In this document: piece after piece, positions 33,435 to 44,490 of the stretch
Layout: each line of letters starts with the position of its first letter
Numbering within the stretch: position 1 is the first letter of the stretch
Origin: Aspidiotus rigidus
Taxonomy: Eukaryota > Arthropoda > Insecta > Hemiptera > Diaspididae
Length of the DNA stretch: 64,000 nt
Assembly (NCBI GenBank): GCA_035079385.1
Contig: JAVHKY010000004.1
Location: 14,601,001-14,665,000, forward strand
Reading direction: 5' to 3'
Program-made: the position numbers and the translations under genes
The notes under the pieces: model-generated
What the model was told of the DNA's origin: nothing
Seen by the model: only the letters and a program-made list of their open reading frames with translations
Database searches by the model: none

Positions 33435-34080
33435 TATTGTTTCTTGAGTGAATTTGGACGGGGAAGACGAAAGAAATGGTAATAAAACCCTAAGAAGCAC
33501 CAAAATGGGTTAATGGGGCCAAAAAGAGGCAAAATTTCCTCAAGGTGGAAAATCGTTTTTTTGAATTGTGAATCGATTTTTAAGTAGAATTTCGCGCTGT
33601 GTCCGAAAAAAATATTTAAAGAATTTTTCGAAGCACCGAAATGGGTTAATAGGCCCAAAAAGGGTCAAAATTTCGCCAAATCGGGAAATTGCTCAATTTT
33701 TCAAATTTTAATTCGATTTTCAAGTGGAATTTTGCGCTGAGTTCGAAAAAAAATGCTCACAGAGTTCTTCAAAGCACCAAAAAAGGGCTTAATGGGCCCA
33801 AAAAGGGTCAAAATTTTCCCAAATTGGAAAATTGTTCAAATTTTTAAATTTTAATTCGATTTTTCAAGTGGAATTTCGCGCTGAGTCCAAAAAAAAACGC
33901 TGAAATAATACTTTGGCACACCAAAACGGGTCCATGGGCTCGAAGAGAATCAAAATTCCTCCAAAATGAATAATTGCGTAATCTTCAATTGTTGTTTTCA
34001 ATTCTGGAGTAAATTTTTGCGCCGAGTCCAAAAAAAAAATACTGAAATGGCCCTAGATGATCTCCAAAATGAAAAATTCT
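33435..34080 (+). repeat. Tandem repeat, unit about 140 bp, four to five copies
   Basis: Units start at CACC(A/G)AAA..GGG near 33497, 33632, 33774 and 33918, each with GGGTCAAAATTT, AATTCGATTTT(T)CAAGTGG and GCGCTGAGTCC. Divergence between units is considerable, so it is an old array. The minus frame 33434-33658 is a by-product. Confidence 0.85.
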
Positions 34081-34119
34081 CATTTTGCAGTAAAATTGTT
34101 GATTTAGGGGATAGAAGGA

Positions 34120-35130
34120 ATATCGTTCAGTTCGTCTTCCGTTGAGTGCTTGCGGAGTGGGAGATCAACTAGCGTCGGGTGACAGATCCGAAAGAGGAAA
34201 TTGCGGAAATTCTCCTCATTCGGGGATTGGCAGCAGCCGACAACTCGTCTTCCGTTGAAGGTTCGCGGTGAGAGATCGACTAGGGCTCTGCGTATGGTCA
34301 AAGCGGGAAAAAGTGTGAAAACTCGCGTTGTTTTCGGCAAAGAACGCAAAGTTGGTCTTCTTTTCGTGCTTGCAATAAGAGATCAACTGACGCCCTACCT
34401 ATGAGCGAAGCGTGCCAAACTGCAAAAACTTCTTAATTCAGGCAATGGGAGGGTACCGCGAATTCGGTCTTACTCGTGATGAGCGATCAGCTACAGCTCA
34501 CCGCGAGCTCATGACGAAAGACCAACTTCACAGTACCGTTCCTTCCATTGCGGAAACCTACGAGAATTTTCTCGCATCCACCCGCCTCTATCGAACACGG
34601 GGCCTCGATCGTTTTCTCTTCGCAAGCTCATGACGAAAGACGAGCTTCACAGTATCGTTCCCTCCTCGCGCGAAAGTACGAGAATTTTCTCGGATCCGGT
34701 GCCTTATCGAACGTAGGGCCTTCATCGTTCTCTCACGGCAAGCTTAACGAACAACGGTATCGGGATATCCTTCCCAGCACTGGCTGTGGAAACGTGAATT
34801 TTCTTGAATTCTCCTGCCTAGATAAAACTGGGCTGTTACAGTTCTCTCCTGGCGAGGTCACACTGGAACGCGATCTTCGCGGTATGTTTTTCACATTTGC
34901 CTGAAACAACGAGAATTTTCACGTGCTCACCCAATTAGATCAAACACAGGGCTCCAACTGGTCTCTCACCGCGAGCTCATGGCAGACAACAATCTTCCTA
35001 GTACCTTTCCCTACTTCGCGGGTCTCCACGGGAAATTTTTCGGATTTATCCGCCTTTATTGAACAGGGGGTCCTACCCGATCTCTCACCGCAAGCTCATA
35101 ACAGAAGACAATCTTAAGGACATCATTCCC
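34120..35130. repeat. Tandem repeat, unit about 119 bp, with an orientation switch
   Basis: From about 34480 to 35130, units start at GC(G/A)AGCTCATGACGAAAGAC near 34504, 34624, 34738, 34853, 34970 and 35089. Each holds a TTCC..(T/C)CGCG block, ACGAGAATTTTCTCG and a GGGCC(T/C) block. From 34120 to 34400 the same unit is in the opposite direction (CGTCTTCCGTTGAAGGTTCG, GCGGTGAGAGATCGACTAGG). GC content is higher than the surroundings. Open frames across it are by-products. Confidence 0.85.
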
Positions 35131-35169
35131 TTCAGCGGGTGAAGGGCCGAGCGATTCCGGGCATTTCAC

Positions 35170-35595
35170 TTTTTTTTTTTATTACATTTATGCATGTGTG
35201 TAATTTCTAATTTTTTTTCCCCCTATTCTTTTCTTTTTGTTGTTTTGTTTTATATTGTTTTATATTGTTTTTTTTTTTTTTTTTTTTTTTTTGTATGTTT
35301 TTCTTTTATAATTTTTCTCATAATAAAAAAAATAAAAGATTCAGTTATCCAATACGTAGATAAAACACATTTTCACAAAAAAAAACAAAACAAAACCAAG
35401 CTTTTCCTATAAAAAACATGTTTTTTTTTGTGAAAAACAAGTCTGTTACAGTTTGGTAGCAAAGTTTTTGCCAAATTAAGATTCAAAGTAGGTATCCAAT
35501 ACAAAAGTAAAATATGAACATTTTCACAAGAAAAAAAAAACATGGTTCTTGCTTTTAAAAAATTTGCTTGTTTTTGTAAAATATATCTTTGTTAT

Positions 35596-35632
<37 letters not shown>

Positions 35633-35975
35633 GAGCAATGCAGCTGCGCTAAGTGGTAGCAAAGCCAAATTAAAATTCAGTTATCCAATACATTAGTAAA
35701 ACACTTACATTTTCACAAAAAAGGAAAAAACAAGGAAAAACCAAAAAAAAATAAGTTTTTCCTATAAAAAACATTTTTTTTTTTTGTGAAAAACATGTCT
35801 GTTACAGTTTGGTAGCAAAATTTTTGCCAAATTAAAATTCAGTGATCCAATACGTAAGCAAAACACATACATTTTCACAAAAAAAAAAAATAATAATAAA
35901 AACAAACAGTTTTTTGTTCAAAAAACATGTTTTTACTCTGAAAAAAATATTTTTTTGGTGAAAAACATGTTCGTT
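35170..35975. repeat. T/A-rich tandem repeat, unit about 160 bp
   Basis: ATCCAATAC recurs near 35348, 35493, 35682 and 35847, followed by ACATTTTCACAA(G/A)AAAAA and GTGAAAAACA(A/T)GTCTGTTACAG and TTTGGTAGCAAA. The unit at 35490-35690 is longer because of the LINE-tail insertion at 35598-35652. Confidence 0.8.
35598..35652 (-). mobile_element. Ultra-short LINE 3'-end insertion (22 nt plus poly-A)
   Basis: A T run of 33 followed by a 22-nt block whose complement is identical to 60970-60991 and ends TGCTCGT before the A tail. Neighbouring units of the tandem repeat read GTTACAG-TTTGGTAGC without it, so the empty site is visible. The shared end also closes the large LINE at 27.4 kb in diverged form. 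Confidence 0.75.
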
Positions 35976-37012
35976 GGAGTTGCACGATAAAACTGCTACC
36001 GTAATCGGATTCTGCGACCCAAAAAACGGGTACACTCCAAGTCCTGAAGTTTTGGCCGCAAAAAATTATTTCTGATGTCGCTGGACGAAGAATCTTGGAC
36101 AAAACTTCTGTAGATGTAATTTCTTGGATGGAAAAACCTTGGACGAAATTTCCTCGGACAAACGATCGAGCCACTATTTTTTTACACACCATTTAATTCA
36201 TATTATTCAGATCCTTATTGTCCCCAACTGCCCTATCCAAGTCCAAACCCCTAAATGTATAGTGACACGGCTTGTAATTAGAGGCCATTTGGCAGCGGAG
36301 ACTCGCAGGCTCCGCGGCCTCGTGGAAGGCAGCTTGTCTTACTTTTTGTTTTTTATTAGATCTCTGAGATGAACAAAACCAATTGAAATTGTTTTGTGAA
36401 GTCTTGTTGGAACAAGAACGCGAGGCTTGAAGAAAGCGAGTTCATCCTTCGAAAAATAAAATTTCTGTAAGGGAGGCTTTTGTTGTGTAAGAGCGAATAT
36501 TGATATGCTTAGCAATCTGTATTATCTGTGCTGTACCTTAATGCCTACGGTATACGGTCACCTGAAGGCTCTCTCTGAACGTGATCTAGCCCTCTTTCTA
36601 ACATGATTAGATGACGTCATCCCCAAGTCCTGTTCTCAAGTTCCTCCTCATATATTTAAGTATAGTTGGGTGGTCAAAACTATTTCAAGTCTAATGATGA
36701 CATCAGAAAAGTTGAATGGTTTGAGAGGTTGAAATTTACCGAATCCCGCTGGTCCAAAGTCGGGCACGGATAGGCTCGCGTTCGTTCCATCATCATGTGA
36801 TTCGAATGTCAACATTTTTGAAAATAGTTGAAATTTTTTCAAGTCCCTCTCTCATCATCATAACATTATAATATTGCTTAAGAGTCAACATTTTTCTGAG
36901 TCCGTACGCAGACAATAGCTAAAAATCCTGTGTACAAAAATTTTTCTTGGTCGAGTCAAGTTTTTCATTTCTTATGGCCACATTGATATAATGTTGACTG
37001 TTTTTCTCACAG
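35976..37012. other. Intron of gene D; no gene supported
   Basis: Minus frame 36648-36842 contains a short stretch (DFGPAGFGKFQPLKPFNF) next to a possible donor but no acceptor that I trust. Relics of the dispersed 44-bp repeat lie at 36650-36850. Confidence 0.4.
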
Positions 37013-37084
37013 GTTGATCAATAATGTGAGAGAATTGCAATTCCATACAAAAATTAAACGAAGATCTATGCGTAACTGTAGAAG
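37013..37084 (+). CDS. Gene D exon 3
   Basis: A 72-nt exon between TTTTTCTCACAG (acceptor, 37001-37012) and AGAAG|GTAAGA (donor). Joined to exon 2 it completes a Leu codon and reads LINNVRELQFHTKIKRRSM then RNCR, basic and helical, ending with two bases that complete Ser at exon 4. All other frames contain stops or lack splice sites. No known domain. Confidence 0.5.
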
Positions 37085-37745
37085 GTAAGAAAATACTCAT
37101 AATTTTTAAAATTATGTATAGAATTAAACGCTGAGTAAGTTTGAAACAACTAAGATGATATTTCTTATGCCGAACGTCATTGCTGACACTTCTACCTAAC
37201 AGTTCTAAAATAATTTCTTTCTTATTCTAGATACGATTATCTCTCTATCACTTTAACACGCGCGTCTGCTCATTTATTATGACACGAAAATGACAAATGA
37301 TCTAAAAAGTACCTTGTCATATTCCCTTGTCTTTAATCACTATAAACGCGCCATGCGCAGTTTTCGGTAATTCTTTTACGTTATTTCGAAGCCTACGCCA
37401 ATACTATACTACCGAGGAAGGTCGAGTTTATGGTGAGAATATCCTTCAAAAGAACCACACAATGAAGGTAAAATAGAACATGTACAAGTTGGGTCAAGTG
37501 CAGTGTGATCGGCTGAATTTTCGAGTAAATCTTCAAGTTTCTTACCTACCTATAATTTAACAGCTTATTTGTCGATTTCTATACCCAAGTTTGATTTCAC
37601 GTACTCGCACACTTCCTCGTCATTTTCCCTTTCCCGAACGCGCAAAATTAGCCCCGCTCATTCGTTAGACCCAAAAACCAGTTCGGTGTAATCGAAACGA
37701 TGTGAAATTATTGCACTTTTATGTATATATTTTTTTTTTACTCAC

Positions 37746-37920
37746 CAGCTGATCAATCTGGTAAATCGGATAACTCCACTAAATTTCACGAAATAGCAAC
37801 AAAGACGAGACGCTACTACGTTATTTAGCGCAAAGTACGAGCGAACTGCGCGAAAGGTGCAACTTTTCTGCTCGGCCAAGAGCTCACGAGTCGTATGCGG
37901 CGTCGCGGAAGGTCAAACAA
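37746..37920 (-). other. Possible noncoding first exon of a minus-strand gene
   Basis: A CpG-rich block (GCGCGAAAGG, GCGGCGTCGCGG on the plus strand) ends on the minus strand at CAGCTG|GTGAGT (exon end 37746). It has no long ORF. It could feed a downstream minus-strand gene such as gene C or A through their 5' regions, or a gene I do not see. Evidence is the donor and base composition only. Confidence 0.3.
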
Positions 37921-38188
37921 GGTTCGTGCATGAGTAAAGTGGTGAGGAAGTCTTGTGCGATAGTCTACAACAGGCTTACAATACACAAAGCAACCTGCGC
38001 GGATGTGTTCTCAAACGGTGGCTGCGGTATCCCTTCTTTGTAAACCTTACCTCTAACGATTCCAATTACTATGGAATTTTACTTGGCTAATCGGGTTTTA
38101 CGATTCTGCTCTTGATCGTCATCATTAGTGAATTTTTCTGTAACTTGTATATTTCCGTACGACCTATTTCGCGAAATCTAGAGAATCT

Positions 38189-38791
38189 TCAAATAATATA
38201 AAATAAAAGCTGGCGAAGGGCGATGAGTTCTTCTGATACCAATGGCTCTCCGGAAAGATTTTTATTATAGTCCAGGAGGCGAAAAAGGTAGGTAGGTCTA
38301 ACGGGTATTCGTAACAATGAGTCTGTGAAATTGGTACAAATTTCGTGTTTTATAGGATGTGACGTTCGGGGTACTTGAATTTCATCAAGGTCGCAGAGAG
38401 ATCGTAAAGATTTGAACTGGGATATTATTCTTGAGCATCGTAACGAAGCGATCATCGCGTGCTGCGTCTCGAGAACTACATTTGGTGGTTTTTGGTCACG
38501 AGTGGGCATTCATTTATTACTTCTTTAAACCGCAATATCGACTGAATGATCGTCAGTAGTGTGAGCGGTATCAAGTGGAAGAAAATATATAAATTTGGCG
38601 TGAGGAAGGAGCGAGTATGAGGAATAAGAGCCTACGTTGGAGACATAAGATGATGCTCTCCTAATATTACGAGGCATATTATGGTACATAAAAAATGGGA
38701 GGAAGAAATGCCAGGAAGTTTCAACGATTAACAGTCTAAGGTATAGAAAAGCATCTCTGTGACCTCTTATTGAATCGAGAAAAATTGTCAA
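38189..38791 (-). other. Two adjacent minus-strand ORFs of unknown status (88 and 106 codons)
   Basis: 38791-38525 and 38509-38189 follow each other with a 15-nt gap and are both free of simple repeats. The first has a hydrophobic N-terminal third, the second has LCDLDEIQVPRTSHPIKHEI. No family recognised, no TATA/Inr pair upstream, and no splice site that would fuse them. They may be one decayed coding region or chance. Confidence 0.25.
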
Positions 38792-39369
38792 ACTATTGTA
38801 GACATAAGTATACGTTAGTGAGTAGAAGCAGAGCGAGCAAGTCGTTGTAAAACGAAGGAAAAAATTAAGACCTATCCCATCTTTTGCAGTGGTACAGGAA
38901 AATGATAGATAATATCAGTACATTCAATTCTCCCAATTTGATGAGCTAACTCCAGGTTATCCCCCTCTTCCCTGTAGATAGACGGCCCGACCTGCCCTCC
39001 TCTTTATAGATGACTACCGGACATTGAGAAACATTCCTCATAACCATACCAAGAAGCTATTCCTGTCGACAACCACTTTTATGGGAAGTTACATGGAAAT
39101 TTTCACCGTTCGTCGTCCATTCAGAGTTTTCCACCTTATAACTTTTATAGGATTTTTACGTTGGGAGACCCTTCTCAAGTCAACACCTTCAAGCTATTTT
39201 TTATAGACTGTTTTATGAGGGGTCATTCTTCCCTCCGGAATTTCTCTCTTTTTCCCTTTTGTAGACCTTAGAAATTGCAAAAATTTCGTTCCAACTTTGA
39301 AACTTGGAAAAAACTCATAGGTTCTTTAACGGAGTTGAACGAGGGGTAGCAAGGAAACTGTAACATGGC

Positions 39370-40300
39370 GTATGTGTGATCTGAAAGACGTTGACTTACC
39401 AGATCGATGATGCATATCATCAAATTGTGACGTCACAGGCCCGGACTTTGAAGCTATTTATATAATGTTTAATGGGGGACTTGGAATACCTTGGAAGGAC
39501 ATTCCAAGATTTATAGTGTTGGAAACGTTGCATACCTAGTTACTTGAAGGGGCTATTGACGTACCACATCGATGATGCATGTCATCAAATTGTGACGTCA
39601 CAGGCCCGGAACTTGAAGCTATTTATATGATAGGAGGAGGACTTAAAATACATTGGAAGGACGTTCCAAGTTTTATAGTGTTAGAAACATTGCTTATCTG
39701 ACCCATTGAAGGTGCTAAATCAATTGGTGAATGAAGCGTTGCATACCCAGTTACTTGAAGGGGCTATTGACGTGCCACATCGATGATGCATGTCATCAAA
39801 TTGTGACGTCACAGGCCCGGACTTTAAAGCTATTTATATAATAGGAGGGGCACTTGGAATACCATGGAAGGACGTTCTAAGATAAAAAGATGCACTTTAC
39901 AGAGATGCAATTTGCATCTCTGTAGAGTGCACCTTTTTATCTGTGTCACTTAAAAAACGCACTCCACCTAAGGACGCTCCAAGTTTTACAATATTAGAAG
40001 CGTTGCATATTTGACCCATTGAAGGGGCTAAGTCAATTGGTGTAGAAAGCGTTGCATACCTAGTTACATGAAGGGGCTATTGACGTACCAGATAAGTTTT
40101 ACAGTGTTAGAAGCGTTGCATATTTGACCCATTGAAGGGAGCTAAGTCAATTGGCGTAGAAAGCGTTGCATACCTAGTTACATGAAGGGGCTATTGACGT
40201 ACCAGATAAGTTTTACAGTGTTAGAAGCGTTGCATATTTGACCCATTGAAGGGGCTACGTCAATTGGTGTAGAAAGCGTTACCCTATCTTTCAGGTTATA
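39370..40300. repeat. Tandem/dispersed repeats with TGACGTCA and GCGTTGCATA cores
   Basis: Three copies of TCATCAAATTGTGACGTCAC then AGGCCCGGACTTTGAAGC (about 39418, 39587, 39796), followed by at least five copies of AGAAGCGTTGCATATTTGACC and CATTGAAGGGGCTA...CAATTGGTGTAGAAAGCGTTG (39690-40280). Same family as the array at 47970-49860. Confidence 0.8.
39881..39941. repeat. Near-perfect hairpin, 30-bp arms
   Basis: GATAAAAAGATGCACTTTAC with AGAGATGCAA pairs with TTGCATCTCTGTAGAGTGCA and CCTTTTTATC; two mismatches, one-base loop. It interrupts a copy of the TGACGTCA repeat, so it looks like a tiny palindromic insertion. Confidence 0.8.
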
Positions 40301-40614
40301 TACCCTGACAACCGAGCTATATATGAGAGGAGGGGGACTAGGAAAGCTTTCGAGCTCCAAGCTTTCCCGACCGGCCGGACGGCGTACATTTTTTTCCACA
40401 AAATCATAAAACAGGTTCCCTGTTGAAATTTTGATCGCTCAACTGCGCCATGAGGAGGGATCTAAATGAGAACTGTTTGAGTTACGTAGATAGGGAAGTA
40501 AACTTGGAGAAATTGCGTCCTTTTGGCAAGTTGTGTTTCCAAAAAGAGCGGGAGATATTTAGAAGATGTATTACTTTAAGGACATGGACAAATTTCTCCA
40601 GAAAATGGACTTGA

Positions 40615-40945
40615 GGTGAGCCGTCCGCAAATGACTCTGCAAGCAACGCCGCTAACGACCCGCAAACAACCCTGCAAATGACGCCGCAAACGATTGCAGG
40701 TTTGTTTGTGGTGTCGTTAAAGGCGTCGTTTGTGGGGTCAATTGCGGCGTCACTTGTGGTATCATTTGCAGGGTCATTTGCGGCGGTTTGTGAAGTCATT
40801 TACTGGATAATTTGTGGCGTCGTTTTCGGGGTCACTAACAAGGTCATTTGCAGGTTCGTTTGCGCCATTGTTCAAGGGATCGTTTGCAGAGTCTTTTGGA
40901 GCGTCATTTGCCGGGTGCTTGGTGGCGTTACCAGCCAGTCTTTCA
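40615..40945. repeat. Minisatellite of ~17-bp GTCATTTGCGG units with internal inversion
   Basis: From 40615 to about 40700 the units read CAAATGAC(N)CCGCAA; from 40700 to 40940 they read the other way (CGTTTGTGGGGTCAATTGCGG). The lead-in TTCTCCAGAAAA ... GGTGAGCCG and CGCAAATGAC is shared with the array at 42690. ORFs here are by-products. Confidence 0.8.
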
Positions 40946-41634
40946 CTTAGATTAATCAATTGTCTTCCCATTTTGTAATGCTACATAACCAGTCTCTCGA
41001 GTAGACATCTTAGCTCGTGTGTCCTTTTTCTTTTTTTCAGGTATTTACCTACTTCTATGCTCGCAGTAAAAATCCTATAACAACGTCACGGCCGCCCCTC
41101 TTTAAGTCACCTTCTGATAAATTGGGTTTCTGGTTTCTCTTAAAACAGCAATTTATGCCTATAAAGCTGGGACTACTTTTGGAGAAACCGTCGTTACAAA
41201 CTGCCTCGGTGTTGTAACTACGGTGTCATCAATGACGTTATCAATTCCTCGTTAGTCTAACATGTAGGATACTGGTCTCATACTAGCGGTAGAATTGATT
41301 AAATAGATATGATCTAGTCCAGTAAAATAAACCATTTTAAAGGTCACAAAAGAAGCAAAACTTGGGAAAATTGTTAGGAACCCTCTCGTGAGTCTTTTAT
41401 TAAGAATCTCCAACATTCCAAGCAAAGTTTCTTCCCCCAGGGTGGGTGCAAGGGAATAATTTTTCGTTTTCTTACTTTAACCTCTACAAAGAAATGATTT
41501 TAGAGGAAAAAATTACAAGCCACTGCAGACGTTGCAATGGCAGCGGGGAACCCGCAATTCCTTAACTCGACCTCTCAGGTGGTGTGGAACTGAGTTGATA
41601 ATCTTGTCATATAATTCAAATCGAAATTATCATT

Positions 41635-42515
41635 CTACATTCCCTCCTATCATATATAGCTCGAGAGTCGAAATTCTTCTAAGTCCCCCTTCTATCATAT
41701 ATAGCTCGGAAGTCACAATTCTTCTAAGTCCCCCTCCTATCATATATAGTTCGAGGCTCGAAATTCTTCTAAGTCCCCCTCCTATCATATATAGCTCGGC
41801 ACTCGAAATTCTTCTAAATCTTCTAAGTATCCCTCCTATCATATATAGTTCGAGGCTCGAAATTCTTCTAAGTCCCCCTCCTATCATATATAGCTCGGGA
41901 CTCGAAATTCTTCTAAATCTTCTAAGTATCCCTCCTATCATATATAGCTCGAAAGTCACGATTCTTCTAAGTCCCCCTCCTATCATATATAGCTCGAGTC
42001 TCAAAATTTTTCTAAGTTTTTGGTTGGACGGCGGACGGCGGACGGTAGCTCGAAAGTCAAAATTCTTCCAAGTCCCCCCCCCCCCTATTATATATAGCTC
42101 GAGACTTGAAATTCTTCTAATTCCCCATCCTATCATATAAAGCTCGAGACTTGAAATTCTTCCAAGTCCCCCTCCTATCATATAAAGCTCGAGACTCGAA
42201 ATTCTTCTAAATCTTCTAAGTATCCCTCCTATCATATATAGCTCGAAAGTCACGATTCTTCTAAGTCCCCCTCCTATCATATATAGCTCGAGTCTCAAAA
42301 TTTTTCTAAGTTTTTGGTTGGACGGCGGACGGCGGACGGTAGCTCGAAAGTCAAAATTCTTCCAAGTCCCCCCCCCCCCCCCTATTATATATAGCTCGAG
42401 ACTTGAAATTCTTCTAAGTCCCCCTATCATATAAAGCTCGAGACTTGAAATTCTTCCAAGTCCCCCTCCTATCATATATAGCTCGAGACTCGAAATTCTT
42501 CCAAGTCCCGTAACC
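41635..42515. repeat. 44-bp minisatellite, about 19 copies, with ~297-bp higher-order period
   Basis: The unit is CCTATCATATATAGCTCGAG then ACTCGAAATTCTTCTAAGTC and CCCCT. A spacer GTTGGACGGCGGACGGCGG occurs at about 42019 and 42316 with the same neighbours, a 297-bp super-unit. Open frames of 202 (plus) and 281 (minus) codons arise from the periodicity. Single relics of the unit occur at about 15.4, 17.7, 18.3, 40.3, 44.5, 47.9, 50.2-50.6 and 59.1 kb. Confidence 0.9.
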
Positions 42516-42689
42516 TAACCTAACCTGCGGACGCGGACGTTTTCTGAGGATGTAATCTCCTAACAAAATGGATAGCGGGTTCCCCGCTAAAATGTTCAAA
42601 TAAAAATTGTTACTCGTTGAATTTCCTATAGAAAAGTTCTCTTCATATTTTTTCTATAAATGCGCAGTTACGCCGCTGCAGCACTTTTT

Positions 42690-43075
42690 CTCCAGAAAAG
42701 GTTGTGAGGTGAGCCGCCCGCAAATGACCCTGCAAGCAACGCCGCGGAGGACGCTGTGAATAACGGCTCAAATGACCTCGCAAACGACCCATTGAACAAT
42801 GCCGCAAAACACCCTGCAAATTGACCCTGCAATCGACCGCAAATGACGTAGAAAACGACGCTGCTGATGACCCTTCAAGCAGCGCTGCAAACAATCCCGC
42901 AAATGAGGCCACAAGGCGAATGACTTCGTATACGGATACGACGCCGCCAAGGAACCGGCAATGGCCCCGCAAATGACCTTGTACGTGGCCCCGCAATCGA
43001 CTCTGCAAATTACCCGGCAAATGACTCCACAAACCACCCTTCAAATGACTCCTATAATTGGCCGCAAATGACATG
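42690..43075. repeat. Second minisatellite of ~17-bp CAAATGACCCCGCAA units
   Basis: Shares its lead-in (GTGAGGTGAGCCGCCCGCAA) and unit with 40615-40700 and continues in one orientation. The minus frame 42643-43074 is a by-product. Confidence 0.8.
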
Positions 43076-43106
43076 ACGCCCCGTCTCGTCTGTTTTAATG
43101 AACAAG

Positions 43107-43704
43107 ATCTGTCAAAAAAGTTCCCGGAGGATTATTTGTACGCGTCCATTGGCAACACTGGCAAGCAAACCTAATTGAATCTTGATTTGTTGTACTATAT
43201 CGACTATCAAAATTCAAAATTTCACGTTGATTCCAAGGATTTGCCATAAATTGATTTTCAAGGGAATGTCCTTAAGGATCTGTGACGATTCCGTCTTGAT
43301 GCCCTCTCTAGTCCTCAAATGCTCCCACTCCATGGTTTATTGGCGTGTACAGCTACAGTACAGCCTTATTTGCTATCAAAGGTTTTTTTGCCCAAAATCA
43401 AACCCCAGTACTTGAACACCCCCTGTATTAGCCTGATTGGGTTTGTAGGGACTTTTCCCAATTGACCGACTAAGAGACGCCATGAAGTGGGAGCATTTGG
43501 GGACTACAGAGGGTAGCAAGACGGAATCGTCACAGATCCTTAAGGATATTTCCCCAAAAAATTAATTTATGGCAAATCCTTTCCTAAATCAATGTGAAAT
43601 TTTGAATGATAGTTGATAGACGATAGTACAACAAAACAAGATTCAATTAAGTTTGCTTGCTAGTGTTGCCAATTGATGCATAGGGGAACTTTTTTGACAG
43701 ACGT
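43107..43704. mobile_element. Foldback DNA element with ~225-bp inverted arms
   Basis: The left arm 43107-43335 and right arm 43480-43704 are inverted copies at roughly 85 percent identity by eye. Shared landmarks are CTGTCAAAAAAGTTCC at the tips, AAGCAAAC(C/T)TAATTGAATCTTG, TTGCCATAAATT, and CCTTAAGGATCTGTGACGAT. The loop of about 145 bp has no ORF. Tips and size fit a nonautonomous TIR element, perhaps Tc1/mariner-related; I found no sure target duplication. Confidence 0.75.
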
Positions 43705-43825
43705 TGTATGAATAATTTCTGTTGCTTTTCTCGTTCACTTGTCGCGTACTGTAGCGTCGGCGACAGTACATTGTGGGGACTCTTTTTGACATGTTCCATG
43801 TCTTTTCTCTCGCCGGATCCCGATT

Positions 43826-44490
43826 TTGAAACTCGCGAGTACACCCCCCCTCCCTCCCCCCCCCCCCCCCCCGTCAAGAGAAATCTCTACCCCGTGGGTG
43901 ATTCAGAAATTCGCGAGTACACCCCGCGTAATAATAATAAATAATTAATTAATTAATAATTAAATAATTAAATAATTATTTAATTAAATAATTAAATAAA
44001 TAAATAAATAATTGAATAATTAAATAAATAAATAAATAATTAAATAATTAAATAAATAAATAAATAAATAAATGATTAAATAATCAATATAATTAATAAT
44101 TAGAAAATCTCTACCCCTTGGGTGATTCAGAAATTCGCGAGGACACCCCGTGTAGTAATAATAAATAATTAATTAATTAATTAATAATTAAATAATTAAA
44201 TAAATAAATGAATAAATGAATAAATAATTAATATAATTAATAATTAGAAAATCTCTACCCCTTGGGTGATTCAGAAATTCGCGAGTACACCCCGCGTAAT
44301 AATAATAAATAATTAATTAATTAATTAATTAATTAATAATTAAATAATTAAATAATCAAATAATTAAATAAATAAATAATTAAATAATTAATATAATTGA
44401 ATAATTAAATAAATAATATAAATAAATAATTAAATAAATAAATAATTAAATAATTAATATAATTAATAATTAGAAAATTTTCTAATTTCC
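43826..44490 (+). repeat. Array of GC blocks alternating with (TAAT)n / (AAAT)n tracts
   Basis: GGGTGATTCAGAAATTCGCG then AGTACACCCCGCGTAATAAT occurs at about 43896, 44121 and 44265, with a diverged copy at 43823 (CGATTTTGAAACTCGCGAGT). Each is followed by 80-200 bp of TAATTAAATAAATAA-type sequence and ends at GAAAATCTCTACCCCTT. Confidence 0.85.

Noticed and set aside
41532..42475. Long frames of 202 and 281 codons on opposite strands
   Set aside because: By-products of the 44-bp minisatellite; both strands are open over the same bases.
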